A DNA stretch of 34,369 nucleotides from DATFEN01 sp035691285. Its GTDB lineage: Bacteria; Acidobacteriota; Vicinamibacteria; Fen-336. Positions 23,441 through 32,142 of the stretch are shown piece by piece. The notes under the pieces are model-generated. The model was not told the DNA's origin, made no database searches, and saw nothing but the letters and a program-made list of their open reading frames with translations. The position numbers and the translations under genes were made by a program. Numbering within the stretch: the stretch's first letter is position 1; the number at the start of each line of letters is the position of its first letter. The stretch spans positions 1 to 34,369 of the forward strand of contig DASSJI010000248.1 in the NCBI GenBank assembly GCA_035691285.1, given 5' to 3'.

Positions 23441-26206
23441 TCACCGACCGGCGGCCCGCAGCGTCCGCCTCAGCTCACTGGCAAAGTCGGGTATGAGGAC
23501 GATCTGCCGCGGGGCCGGCGCCCCGGGCGGGGCCTCCAGGAAGATGAAGCGGCCATCCGGCGCGACGTCGTAGCTGGCCCGGTTGTAGGCGACGTCGACG
23601 GCGAACACGTCGTCGAAGAGCGGCCGCGGGCGTGAGACCCGTAAGCCGCCACGGCTCTGCTCCACCTTCACCGCCATGATCTTCGGCCTGTCGCCCGTGC
23701 TGCGGTAGAAGAGCTCCCGGCCGTCCCTCGACCAGCGCGGCTGGATGCCTCCCTGAGTCGAAACGCGCTGCCTGCCGCCCGGACCCGGGAAGGCCTGCGC
23801 GTAGACCTCCATGTCGCCGGTCTCCCCCGAGACGTAGGCCATCCACCGGCCGTCGGGCGACAGCGCGGCGCAGCACTCGAGGAAGCTCGAGGCCAGAAGG
23901 TAGCTGGGGGAGCTGCCCGCGACCAGCTCCTGCACGCCGATGTCCCACTGGCTGTCCGCTCCCATCCGGGAGAACACCAGTTCTTGGCCGTCCGAGGACC
24001 ACTCGTCGAGGCCGTACGGGCCCTGGTTCTCGGGGCTCACGACCTCGGGCCGACCACTGCCGTCCGCCGGCATCGCCGTGACGACGGGGCCGGACCGTGA
24101 GTAGGTCGTGAATGCCAGGCGCTGACCGTCCGGGGACCAGACCGGGTCCGCGTGCCAGCCTCCCGTCGTCACGCGCTCCCACGCGTCCCGGTCGAGGTCC
24201 AGAATCCAGATATCCGCGGTCTCAAGGTCGCTGTTCACCACCAGGCTGAGCCGCCGGCCGTCGGGGGAGAGGCGCGGACGCGCCCAGGAGCCCCTCCTGG
24301 TCGTCACAGGCTGGATCCGCCCCTCGCGATCCACCCAGAACAGGGAGCTCTCGACCAGGCGCGGGCCACCCGGCACGTAGACGAGGGCTCCTGAGGCCGA
24401 CACGTCGAGGTCGGCATAGAAGTGCCCGTCGAGGGCCATCTGGACATCGTTCAGCGCCGTGACCGGCGGGCCGGCGACCATGAGCCTCGAAGCATCGAAC
24501 GGAACGGCCATGACCGACCCGAGCTTCGCGTAGACCAGGTGACCCGTCGGAAGGTACCGGGCCAGGCCCGTTGCCTCCAGGATCACCTGATGACGACCGG
24601 TCTCCAGCGACACCACTGCGATGCGCGCGTCGCGAGCCAGCCACGAGGGCGCCCCGATCGTGAAGAGCACCGATCGCCCGTCGGGCAGCACTTGTGGCCA
24701 GCGGTGGCCCACCTCGCCTTTCAGCGGGTCCGGCTGCGTGAGCGGCCGCGCGGCTCCTCCGTCGGCGCGCACACGCCAGAGCCCCGAGAAACCCCCGACC
24801 GCGAACACGATCGTGTTGTCGCGTCCCCAGCTCGCGCCCCGCATTCGCGGGGCGATGCCTGGCCGACCGTCCACGTCCGGGATTTCGGCGATTTCCTCGG
24901 GGATCCCACCGTTGATGGGCACCTTCATGAGTCGTGAACCCTGGGCGAAGCCCAACCAGCGCCCGTCGGGCGAGAAAAACGGCGTCAGCGCGCCGTCGGT
25001 GTCCGGGATCAGCTTCGCCTCGATCTCGGCGCGGTCTCGAACGTAGAGGGCCGTGCCTCGAGGCGAGCTGGCGCTGAAGGCCACCCGCGTCCCATCGGGC
25101 GCCAAGGCCAGGTGCTGGGAAGGCAAGGTCGAGTCCAGCAACCTGTCCTCCCCGCGAGGGGAGAACGTAAGACGTGTGGGAGTGACCGGCCGCCGCGGGC
25201 GAAACGACCACAGGCTCAGGCTCACGGTGAGCCCGCCGACGAGCAGCCCCGCGAGCCAGAGCGGCCACGCCCGACGGGGAGCGCGCGCGGATCCTCCTGC
25301 GCCCAGGCTCACTGGAGCGGCTGCGTGTCCGGATGAGAGCTCGTCGACGGCCTCCCGCAGCTCGATCCGCGCGTCCGCGATGTCCCGGAGGCGTTCGGAC
25401 CTCTCCTTCTGCAGACAGCGTCGCAGCAGGTCGCGAACCTTGACCGGCGTCGCCTCCGGCAGGACATCCCAGTCGGGTTCGCGGTCCAGAACCGATGCGA
25501 TGGCCTCCGCCCGCGACGCTCCACCGAAGGCACGATGGCCGCTCAGCATCTCGAAGAGCACGCACCCGAAGGCCCAGACGTCCGTTCGCTTGTCGAGAGT
25601 CTCTCCCCGCGCTTGCTCCGGGCTCATGTAGGCCGGTGTCCCCAGAACGGCCCCCGCCGCCGTTACGCCCGCCGGTCTCGTCAGCGTCTCCAGGGAGGAG
25701 GCGATCGGCCCGTCCCCGGCCTCGCCGAGAGCCTTCGCGAGGCCGAAGTCCAGGAGTTTCACCTTCCCCTCCCGCGTCAGCTTGACGTTGGCGGGCTTGA
25801 GGTCGCGATGCAGGATCGCCAGCTCGTGGGCCGCCTCCAGTGCCTCTGCGATCTGGGAGCCGAGCACGAGCGCCTCGCGCAGGGGAAGCGGCCCCCGGGA
25901 GATACGCACGTCCAGCGACTCGCCTGCGACCAGCTCCAGGACGAGGACGGGGTCGCCCTCCGCCGTCTCCACCAGCTCGTGGATCGCGGCGATGTGGGGA
26001 TGGTTCAGGGAGGCGAGGAGACGCGCCTCGCGCTCGAAGCGTCTCCGCCGCTCGGGCGCGGCGCTGAGCGCCTCGGGCAGCACCTTGAGCGCCACCTCGC
26101 GCCCCAGACGGAGATCCCGGGCACAGAAGACCTCCCCCATGCCCCCGGCCCCGATCCGGCCGAGGACCTCGCAGGACCCCAGGCGGGCGCCCACGGCGAG
26201 GCCCAT
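23441..26206 (-). CDS. Ser/Thr protein kinase with C-terminal WD40/TolB-like beta-propeller
   Basis: A 921-residue membrane protein. The kinase domain covers residues 13 to about 285: GAGGMGEVF loop, Lys41 (VALK), HRDLKPAN (Asp135), DFG (Asp153), and YMSPEQ. A single membrane helix follows at about 314-335 (WPLWLAGLLVGGLTVSLSLW). The outer ~580 residues hold repeated beta-propeller signatures such as LSPDGRRL, WSPDGQRLAF, FSPDGRWLGF and LSPDGRWMAYVSG. This architecture, cytoplasmic kinase plus extracytoplasmic propeller, is common in Acidobacteriota. The propeller presumably senses an external ligand or protein. It lies directly upstream of the MCC operon on the same strand and shares a promoter-like element with it. 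Confidence 0.95.
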   Translation of the reverse strand: MGLAVGARLGSCEVLGRIGAGGMGEVFCARDLRLGREVALKVLPEALSAAPERRRRFEREARLLASLNHPHIAAIHELVETAEGDPVLVLELVAGESLDVRISRGPLPLREALVLGSQIAEALEAAHELAILHRDLKPANVKLTREGKVKLLDFGLAKALGEAGDGPIASSLETLTRPAGVTAAGAVLGTPAYMSPEQARGETLDKRTDVWAFGCVLFEMLSGHRAFGGASRAEAIASVLDREPDWDVLPEATPVKVRDLLRRCLQKERSERLRDIADARIELREAVDELSSGHAAAPVSLGAGGSARAPRRAWPLWLAGLLVGGLTVSLSLWSFRPRRPVTPTRLTFSPRGEDRLLDSTLPSQHLALAPDGTRVAFSASSPRGTALYVRDRAEIEAKLIPDTDGALTPFFSPDGRWLGFAQGSRLMKVPINGGIPEEIAEIPDVDGRPGIAPRMRGASWGRDNTIVFAVGGFSGLWRVRADGGAARPLTQPDPLKGEVGHRWPQVLPDGRSVLFTIGAPSWLARDARIAVVSLETGRHQVILEATGLARYLPTGHLVYAKLGSVMAVPFDASRLMVAGPPVTALNDVQMALDGHFYADLDVSASGALVYVPGGPRLVESSLFWVDREGRIQPVTTRRGSWARPRLSPDGRRLSLVVNSDLETADIWILDLDRDAWERVTTGGWHADPVWSPDGQRLAFTTYSRSGPVVTAMPADGSGRPEVVSPENQGPYGLDEWSSDGQELVFSRMGADSQWDIGVQELVAGSSPSYLLASSFLECCAALSPDGRWMAYVSGETGDMEVYAQAFPGPGGRQRVSTQGGIQPRWSRDGRELFYRSTGDRPKIMAVKVEQSRGGLRVSRPRPLFDDVFAVDVAYNRASYDVAPDGRFIFLEAPPGAPAPRQIVLIPDFASELRRTLRAAGR

Positions 26207-26295
26207 ACCCCTCGCCTACCGATTCCAGCCTAGACCCGGCCGGCCTGCGGAACAAGGGGCATCTGTAGCCCGCCGCAGCGAATGGGCGCGAAGCG

Positions 26296-26339
26296 CGCGA
26301 GTATGTGCCGGGACACGCAGGCGCGGCCGCCGGGACACG
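26296..26339 (-). promoter_or_regulatory. promoter-like element upstream of the propeller kinase (copy 2, with an extra half-copy)
   Basis: On the minus strand: GCGTGTCCCGGC, two bases, then ATACTC (CATACT at 26305-26300), about 93 bases before the kinase ATG. A further CGTGTCCCGGC lies just upstream (26339-26329). It matches the element before MCC beta at 23401-23433. The remaining gap (26207-26396) shows nothing else clear. Confidence 0.45.
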
Positions 26340-26396
26340 AGCGGGGCCTGATTGGACCACCTTGGGCCTGGTGCCCTCCTTGCATCGGGCCTGTCC

Positions 26397-27728
26397 ATGC
26401 TCCTGCTGGCCGCGCTCCTCTCCGCCGACGCGCTCGTCCTCGAAGGCGTGAACCTGATCGACGGCACCGGCGCGCCGCCGAGGCCCAACGCGACCATCGT
26501 GATCGAAGGCGGACGGATCTCCGCCGTTGGCGGGCGCGGCGGGGTACCAGCGCCGCAGGGCGCGCGTGTGGTCGACCTGGCGGGGCGGACGGTCATCCCC
26601 GGCTTGATCGACGCCCACGCTCACGTCACGTTCCTCCGCGATCCCGGCGAAGTCGACCCGGGCTACGACGAAGCCTCGACGCGACGGGTGCTGCGCCTGC
26701 TGCTGACCTTCGGCGTGACGGGCGCGCGCAACACGATGGCCCCGGCGGCGCTGGGCGTGGCGCTGCGTGACGCGATCGCGGGCGACGCCGTCCCCGGCCC
26801 GCGCCTCAGGACCGCGGGCGACACGATCGACGCGCGTCTCTACCCGTCGCCCGAGGCAGTGCGCCGCGAGATCGAGCGCCAGGCTGCCCTCGGCGTCGAC
26901 GACGTGAAGCTGTACGCCGGGCTCCCGCCGGAGCTGGCCGGCGCCGCGATCGGGGCCGCCCATGCCCACGGGCTCACGGCCGTCGGCCACCTACAGGCCA
27001 CGGGCTGGTCCGAGGCAGCGCGCCTGGGCGTCGACTTCCTCACCCACGGCGCACCGTGGTCCGAGGAGTGCCTCCCAGTGGAGCGGCGAGCCCCCTATCG
27101 CCGCGCCATCCGCCGCGAGGGCGCGATGAAGGCGCGGCTGCGCTGGCTCGAATGGCTGGATCCGCGGGGTCCAGAGGTCCGGGCCATGGCCCGTGAAATC
27201 GCCCGCCGGCGGATCCCGATCGATCCCACGCTCATCGCCTGGGAGACGAAGGTCCGGGGCGACGACCCCTTCTACGTCTCGAGCGCCGACCTCGCCCTGC
27301 TGCCGAATCCGATCCTGGCGTCGTGGCGAAACGGTACCTTCACGTCGGACTGGACACCGGCCGACCACGCGCGGGGCCGCGCGCTGTGGCCGAAGGTCCT
27401 CGAGCTCGTGCGGGTCTACGACGAGGAGGGCGTGCCGCTCCTCGCCGGCTCGGACCTGCCGAACCCCTGGGTGGTGCCGGGCGCGGGCCTGCACCGCGAG
27501 CTGGAGCTGCTCGTGTCGGCTGGCATCCCGCCACTCAAGGTCATCAGCATCGCGACGCGCAACGCCGCAGAGGCCTTCGGCTGGGACGACGCCGGCACCG
27601 TCGCGCCGGGCAAGCGTGCCGACCTCGTGGTGCTGGAGGGCGATCCCCTCGACGACATCCGCAACACGCGCCGGATCGAGGCGGTCTACCTGGGCGGGCA
27701 GCGCGTCACCGCGCGCGATCGTCGTTGA
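26397..27728 (+). CDS. exported metal-dependent amidohydrolase
   Basis: A 443-residue amidohydrolase, paralogous to the one at 12418 (compare DGTGAPPRPNATIVIEGGRISAVGG). The ATG at 26397 gives a short signal-like start (LLLAALLSADA); an in-frame TTG at 26352 would give a longer one, and neither has a clear Shine-Dalgarno. Metal-site residues are DAHAH, the Lys of DDVKLYAG, His in AVGHLQATG, His in LTHGAPW, and Asp in AGSDLPNPW. The C-terminal GKRADLVVLEGDPLDD is the usual closing strand. It has an insertion rich in Arg and Trp (KARLRWLEWLDPRG) not seen in the other copy. Substrate unknown. Confidence 0.88.
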   Translation: MLLLAALLSADALVLEGVNLIDGTGAPPRPNATIVIEGGRISAVGGRGGVPAPQGARVVDLAGRTVIPGLIDAHAHVTFLRDPGEVDPGYDEASTRRVLRLLLTFGVTGARNTMAPAALGVALRDAIAGDAVPGPRLRTAGDTIDARLYPSPEAVRREIERQAALGVDDVKLYAGLPPELAGAAIGAAHAHGLTAVGHLQATGWSEAARLGVDFLTHGAPWSEECLPVERRAPYRRAIRREGAMKARLRWLEWLDPRGPEVRAMAREIARRRIPIDPTLIAWETKVRGDDPFYVSSADLALLPNPILASWRNGTFTSDWTPADHARGRALWPKVLELVRVYDEEGVPLLAGSDLPNPWVVPGAGLHRELELLVSAGIPPLKVISIATRNAAEAFGWDDAGTVAPGKRADLVVLEGDPLDDIRNTRRIEAVYLGGQRVTARDRR

Positions 27729-27737
27729 GACCGGGGC

Positions 27738-28280
27738 TCAGTGCGGCTTCTCCGGATCGTGGCCGGTGAGGTGCGGCACCGTGAGCGCCGAGATCCCGCG
27801 GAAGCTGCCGCAGCGGCCCTCGAGCGTGAAGGTGTCCGGCCGGCCGGTGGGGAAGAGGGCGAAGGACAGGTACTCCGTGGGCGCGCCGCCGGTCGAGACC
27901 TCGAACGGGATCGTCTTCGTCTCCGCCCCGAGCTTCAGCACCAGCGAGAACTTGTCCGCGCCCTCGATCCGGATTCCGAACGGGTAGCTGCCCTTCGGCA
28001 CGGCAAGGCCTCCCACCGTCACATCGAAGCCGTTCGTGAGCGTGCCGATCGCGCTCCACACGTTCGTGTTGACCCGCTCGCGGACGGCGCTGTCGGTCTG
28101 GAAGCGGTCGTAGGCCGTGGGGTTCCAGTGCATGGCCTTGTACTTGAGCTCGAGCCGGCCCAGGCCCTCGAGCACGAGCGCCTGCTCCAGCTCCCGCGCG
28201 GCGGTCCGCGGGTCGTGAGCCAGCGCCGCGGAGGCCGCGAGCGCGTACGTCACCGCCAGGGCCGTCGGCATCGTCTTCAT
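27738..28280 (-). CDS. secreted DUF2911-like protein
   Basis: A 180-residue exported protein. AGGAGGGG directly upstream supports the ATG at 28280, and a signal peptide follows (KTMPTALAVTYALAASAALAHD). The core WSAIGTLTNGFDVTVGGLAVPKGSYPFGIRIEG resembles the DUF2911 beta-sandwich pattern. The C-terminal half holds strands around SLVLKLGAETKTIPFEV and TFTLEGRCGSFRGI. No enzymatic motif seen. It is the last gene of the leftward run, 24 bases after the ABC permease stop. The family call is moderate. Confidence 0.65.
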   Translation of the reverse strand: MKTMPTALAVTYALAASAALAHDPRTAARELEQALVLEGLGRLELKYKAMHWNPTAYDRFQTDSAVRERVNTNVWSAIGTLTNGFDVTVGGLAVPKGSYPFGIRIEGADKFSLVLKLGAETKTIPFEVSTGGAPTEYLSFALFPTGRPDTFTLEGRCGSFRGISALTVPHLTGHDPEKPH

Positions 28281-28304
28281 TTCCCCTCCTCTGAGAATGA
28301 GCGC

Positions 28305-29072
28305 CTACAGGATCGTCTTGCGCTCGAACGCGCGGGCGCCGAGCAGCGTGAACAAGACGGTGAACGCGACGAGGCCGCCGAGCAGCAGCGGCGTCGGCAT
28401 GTGCGGCACGTCGGGCGTCACGGCCATCCGCATCGCCTCGCTCATGAAGACGAGCGGGTTCGCGAGGAACACGTACTGGAACGCTCCCAGGACGCGCAGG
28501 CCCATCCACGGGTAGTACGCGCAGCCGAAGAGCATCAGCGGCCCGAGCACCACTGCGAAGAGAAGCCCGCTGTAGCGGGGCTGCACCTGCGTGCCGAGGG
28601 TGAGGCCGAAGGCCGCCGACAGCAGTCCGCCGAGGGCCACGAGGGGCAGCAGCAGCTCCCAGCGCGGATGGACGTCGACGCCGGTCACCCGGTGCATGAG
28701 GAGCATCATGGCGGGCAGGGCGATCATGCCGGCTCCAGCCGAGTGAATGGCGCCGGAGACGACCTTCTCGAACGCGACGCCGACGACCGAGATCGGAGCC
28801 AGCAGCCGCTCGTCCACCTCGCGGCTGCCCGACAGGTCGGTGGCCAGGGGCATCAGCACGCCCTGGACCCCGGCCATCAGCATGGTGATGGACATCAGCC
28901 CGGGCACCATCACGGTCCGGAACTCCTCGGCCACGAGGTGCATGCGCGGAAGGATGTTCCCGAACACCAGCACGACGAGGATGGGCTGGGTCAGGGTGGC
29001 GAGCAGCAGGGGCAGCGCGTTGCGGAACGACACGAGCAGGTCGCGGCGCAGCAGCGCCAGGAACGCCGTCAT
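28305..29072 (-). CDS. ABC-2 type transporter permease (NodJ/DrrB-like)
   Basis: A 255-residue inner-membrane protein with about six hydrophobic segments, starting ALLRRDLLVSFRNALPLLLATLTQPILVVLVFG as in ABC-2 exporters. The stretch PRYSGLLFAVVLGPLMLFGCAYYPW is the ABC-2 signature region. The ATG overlaps the ATPase stop (ATGA), so the pair is made together, as expected for a DrrAB/NodIJ-type exporter. Cargo unknown; drug, polyketide or lipid-linked sugar are family examples only. Confidence 0.9.
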   Translation of the reverse strand: MTAFLALLRRDLLVSFRNALPLLLATLTQPILVVLVFGNILPRMHLVAEEFRTVMVPGLMSITMLMAGVQGVLMPLATDLSGSREVDERLLAPISVVGVAFEKVVSGAIHSAGAGMIALPAMMLLMHRVTGVDVHPRWELLLPLVALGGLLSAAFGLTLGTQVQPRYSGLLFAVVLGPLMLFGCAYYPWMGLRVLGAFQYVFLANPLVFMSEAMRMAVTPDVPHMPTPLLLGGLVAFTVLFTLLGARAFERKTIL

Positions 29073-30049
29073 TCGCGAAGCTCCTTCCCGGTGAGGTGGA
29101 TGTAGACATCCTCGAGGCTCGGCTGCGTCATGCTCACGTGGCGCACCTCTCCCCCCGCTTCGCGCACGCCGTGCAGCACCTGGTCGAGGAGGCCGTCCCG
29201 CGCGTCGATGAACAGCCGCAGGCGCGTCACTCCGTCCTCCGACTCTCCGGCCACTGTCTCGCTCCTGATCACGCCCGGAACGCGCTCGAGGACGGGGAGA
29301 AGCGGCGCCGTCGAGCGCGCCCAGAGGTCGAGGATGTGGCCGCCCGGCAGGGACTTCTTGAGGCTCGATGGCGTGTCGAGGTTCAGGATCCGACCGTGGT
29401 CGACGATCGCGAGGCGCTCGCACAGGCGGTCGGCCTCCTCCATGTAGTGGGTCGTGAGGATGATGGTCAGACCGCGGCCGTGCAGCTCCTTGAGGGCATC
29501 CCACAGCAGGCGCCTCGCCTGCGGGTCGAGGCCCGTCGTGGGCTCGTCGAGGAGCAGCACCTTCGGGTCGTGCATGAGCGCCCGGGCGATGAGCACGCGC
29601 TGCTGCACGCCGCCCGACAGGGTCACCGGCCGCGCCTCAGCCTTGTCCGCGATCTGCAGCTCCTCGAGCAGCCGGCCGGCCCGCGTCTCCCGCTCGGCGG
29701 CCGCGATGCCGAAGTAGCGGGCGTGGTAGGTGAGGATCTCGCGGACGGAGAGGTCGCGGTCCAGGTTGCGCACCTGCGGGACGACCGCGATCCGCCGGCG
29801 CGCCTCGATCGGGCGCTTCGCGACGTCGACGCCGTCGACGAGGATGCGCCCGCCCGTCGGGCGCACCAGCGTGGTGATGCAGCCCAGCGTCGTGCTCTTG
29901 CCCGCGCCGTTCGGGCCGAGCAGCCCGAAGAACTCCCCCGGCTCGACGGTGAAGCTCAGGCCGCGCACCGCCTCGACGGGCGTGGCCTTGCGCGTGCCCG
30001 GGTAGGTCTTGACGAGGTTCTCGACGTCGACGACCGGCGACACCGTCAC
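29069..30049 (-). CDS. ABC transporter ATP-binding protein (DrrA/NodI-like)
   Basis: A 326-residue ATPase. The start is the GTG at 30049, which overlaps the hutI stop (GTGA) and has GGAGG 5 bases upstream; a second GTG two codons on lacks this support. Walker A is GPNGAGKST, the Q-loop VVPQVRN, the signature LSGGVQQRV, Walker B VLLLDEPTTGLDP, and the H-loop TTHYMEEADRL. A ~100-residue C-terminal extension (IDARDGLLDQVLHGVREAGGE to QPSLEDVYIHLTGKELRE) is typical of DrrA-type exporters. It energises the permease at 28305. Confidence 0.95.
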   Translation of the reverse strand: MTVSPVVDVENLVKTYPGTRKATPVEAVRGLSFTVEPGEFFGLLGPNGAGKSTTLGCITTLVRPTGGRILVDGVDVAKRPIEARRRIAVVPQVRNLDRDLSVREILTYHARYFGIAAAERETRAGRLLEELQIADKAEARPVTLSGGVQQRVLIARALMHDPKVLLLDEPTTGLDPQARRLLWDALKELHGRGLTIILTTHYMEEADRLCERLAIVDHGRILNLDTPSSLKKSLPGGHILDLWARSTAPLLPVLERVPGVIRSETVAGESEDGVTRLRLFIDARDGLLDQVLHGVREAGGEVRHVSMTQPSLEDVYIHLTGKELRE

Positions 30050-31338
30050 GAGGACCTCCGGCCACACGCCTCGACGCGGGCGCCGTCCCTCACCACGACG
30101 CGCCCGGCCTTCACCACGGCGCGGATCGCAGGCACGCCGACCCGCACGAGGTCCAGGAGCCGGCCGCTGCGCAGCACGACGAGGTCCGCGCGCTTGCCCG
30201 GCTCGACGCTGCCGGCGTCGCCGTGGACGTCCAGGGAGAACGCCGCGTTCACCGTCGCGGCCGAGAGCGCCTCTTCCAGGCTCAGGCCCATCCCGAAGCA
30301 GCCCGCCGCCATGGCGAAGCCCAGGGAGGGTGAAAGGCCGCCCCCGGGGTTCGCGTCGGTGGCGAGGGCGACCGCCACGCCGCCCTCGATCAGCGCCCGC
30401 GCCGGCGCGAAGCGCCCGAGGCGCAGGTAGAACGCGGCCGACGGCAGGAGCGTCGCGGCGCAGCCCGCCTCGGCCAGGGCGCGGATGCCGGCGGCGGACG
30501 CGAAGATCAGGTGGTCCGCGGACCGTGCGCCGAGCTCGCCCGCGAGCTCGGCGCCGCCCGTCGCCCCGAGCTCGTCGGCGTGCACACGCAGCTTGAGGCC
30601 GTGGTCCCGCGCGGCCGCCAGGACGCGCCGGCTCTCCGCCACCGTGAAGACGCCCTCCTCGCAGAACACGTCGGCGAAGGCCGCGAGCCCGCGGCGCGCG
30701 ACCTCGGGGATCATCTCCCGCTCGAGGATGTCCAGGTAGCGGCCGCGGTCCTGCCGGTGCTCGACGGGCACCTCGTGGGCGCCGAGGAAGGTGGCCACGA
30801 CGTCGACCGGGTGCACCGCGGCGGCATCGCCCACCGCCTCCAGGGAGCGCAGCTCCGCGGCCGTCTCGAGCCCGTAGCCGCTCTTGATCTCGGCCGTGGT
30901 CGTGCCCTGCAGCAGCATCTCGTCGAGCCGGGCCCGGATCCCGGCGGCGAGCTCCTGGCGCGAGGCGGCGCGCGTCGCGGCTACGGTGCGGACGATGCCT
31001 CCCCCCTCGGCCGCGACCTCCTTGTAGCTCTTGCCCGCGAGGCGCTGCTGGATCTCGTCGTCGCGGTCGCCCGCGAAGGCGAGGTGCGTGTGCGCGTCGA
31101 CGAGCCCCGGGACCACCGCCCCGCCCGCGGCGTCGAGGACCGAGGCGCCGGGTTCGATGGCGACGGCCGACTCGAGCTCGGTCTCGGGGCCGCACCAGGC
31201 GATGCGGCCGCCTGTCGCCGCCACCGCTGCGCGCTCGACGAGCCCGAGGTCGCGGAGAGCCGAGCCGAGCCGCGGCACGGGGCCGCGCAAGGTCGCGAGC
31301 AGGCCGATGTTGCGGACGACGAAGTCGGAGTGGATCAT
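30046..31338 (-). CDS. hutI: imidazolonepropionase
   Basis: A 430-residue cytosolic amidohydrolase that opens 4-imidazolone-5-propionate to N-formimino-glutamate, third step of histidine degradation. Diagnostic blocks are VVPGLVDAHTHLAFAGDRDDE, GGGIVRTVAATR, TTAEIKSGYGLE, FLGAHEVP, LRVHADELGATGGAELA and ALATDANPG. There is no signal peptide, unlike the other two amidohydrolases in the window. No other hut gene is present here. The start lies 3 bases after the DUF167 stop and its own stop overlaps the ABC ATPase start. Confidence 0.96.
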   Translation of the reverse strand: MIHSDFVVRNIGLLATLRGPVPRLGSALRDLGLVERAAVAATGGRIAWCGPETELESAVAIEPGASVLDAAGGAVVPGLVDAHTHLAFAGDRDDEIQQRLAGKSYKEVAAEGGGIVRTVAATRAASRQELAAGIRARLDEMLLQGTTTAEIKSGYGLETAAELRSLEAVGDAAAVHPVDVVATFLGAHEVPVEHRQDRGRYLDILEREMIPEVARRGLAAFADVFCEEGVFTVAESRRVLAAARDHGLKLRVHADELGATGGAELAGELGARSADHLIFASAAGIRALAEAGCAATLLPSAAFYLRLGRFAPARALIEGGVAVALATDANPGGGLSPSLGFAMAAGCFGMGLSLEEALSAATVNAAFSLDVHGDAGSVEPGKRADLVVLRSGRLLDLVRVGVPAIRAVVKAGRVVVRDGARVEACGRRSS

Positions 31339-31341
31339 GGT

Positions 31342-31587
31342 TCAGCGCGCGAGGCGCTCGCGCAGCACGCTCGCCGTCAGCCCTTCGAACCGCAGCAGCT
31401 TCTCACGGCCCGTCGCGCCGCGCAGGATCTTAACCGACGACGGCGGCACCCCGAGGGCCCGGCCCAGGAAGCGCGCCAGCGCGGCGTTGGCCTCGCCCTC
31501 GACGGGCGGGGCCTGGAGCCGGACGACCAGCGCGCCGCCCTGCTCGCCCTCGATGGCGTCGCGGGGCGCCCGGGGCTTCACGCGCAC
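31342..31587 (-). CDS. DUF167 (YggU family) protein
   Basis: A small (about 81-residue) conserved protein of unknown function. The family pattern is clear: VKPRAPRDAIEG, VVRLQAPPVEGEANAAL, FLGRALGV, VKILRGATGREKLLRF. The first standard start in frame is the GTG at 31587, but this would remove part of the first beta-strand. The frame is open back to the DivIVA stop, and the upstream residues (DLRDHPSGATLRV) align with the N-terminus of E. coli YggU. An ATC directly after that stop has AGAGG 5 bases upstream, so the true start may be non-canonical at 31626. Confidence 0.85.
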   Translation of the reverse strand: MRVKPRAPRDAIEGEQGGALVVRLQAPPVEGEANAALARFLGRALGVPPSSVKILRGATGREKLLRFEGLTASVLRERLAR

Positions 31588-31626
31588 GCGCAGCGTCGCC
31601 CCGCTCGGGTGGTCCCGCAGGTCGAT

Positions 31627-32121
31627 TCAGGCCTCTTCGCGGCGCTTCAGGAAGCGGAGGTTGTCCTCGACCTCGGCCTCCTCCTGCAGGTCGAGGATGC
31701 TGGTGAGGCGGGTGATCAAGGCGCGGATGTCGGTGCGCAGCCCGGTGCGGTGGGCGCGCAGCTCGAGGATCCCGCGCTCCACCTCGTGGGCGCGGGCCTG
31801 GGCCAGCTCGAGCAGGCGGTCGGCCTGCAGCTCGGCCTCCTTCACCACGCTCTCCGCCTGCTTGCGGGCGTTCTCCTTGATCTCCTCGGAGACGCGCTGG
31901 GCCGTGAGCAGGGTGTTCTTGAGGATCTGCTCGCGCTCGCGGTGCTCCTCGAGGAGGGCCCGCATCGACTGCAGCTCCTGGCTCAGGGTGTCGCGCTCGC
32001 GCTGCACGGCGGCCACTTCCTCGGCCACGAGGTTGAGGTAGCTCCGGACCTCCTCGCGGTCGAAGCCGCGCAGCTTGGGGCCGAAGGTCTGCTTCTGGAT
32101 GTCCATGGGCGAGATCTTCAT
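31627..32121 (-). CDS. DivIVA-domain coiled-coil protein
   Basis: A 164-residue cytoplasmic protein. The N-terminal DivIVA lipid-binding domain is seen (ISPMDIQKQTFGPKLRGFDREEVRSYL), followed by a long coiled coil from about residue 35 to 110 (ERDTLSQELQSMRALLEEHREREQIL onward) and a second helical stretch to the C-terminus. In Gram-positive bacteria DivIVA marks curved membrane at poles and septa; in Gram-negatives the role is less known. GGAGG 5 bases before the ATG supports the start, with a possible TAGCAT box at the end of argH. It sits between argH and yggU, an order reminiscent of the divIVA-yggU linkage seen in other phyla. Confidence 0.9.
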   Translation of the reverse strand: MKISPMDIQKQTFGPKLRGFDREEVRSYLNLVAEEVAAVQRERDTLSQELQSMRALLEEHREREQILKNTLLTAQRVSEEIKENARKQAESVVKEAELQADRLLELAQARAHEVERGILELRAHRTGLRTDIRALITRLTSILDLQEEAEVEDNLRFLKRREEA

Positions 32122-32142
32122 GTCGCCCTCCGTGTGTCCATG

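Noticed and set aside
26352..26396. TTG start giving a longer amidohydrolase
   Set aside because: It has no Shine-Dalgarno and a rare start codon; the ATG at 26397 directly begins a hydrophobic export-like segment. It is kept as an alternative only.
24222..26990. Very long minus-strand frame spanning the kinase start and the 26397 amidohydrolase
   Set aside because: It is out of frame with both genes' motifs and consists of Arg/Gly/Pro-rich shadow sequence.
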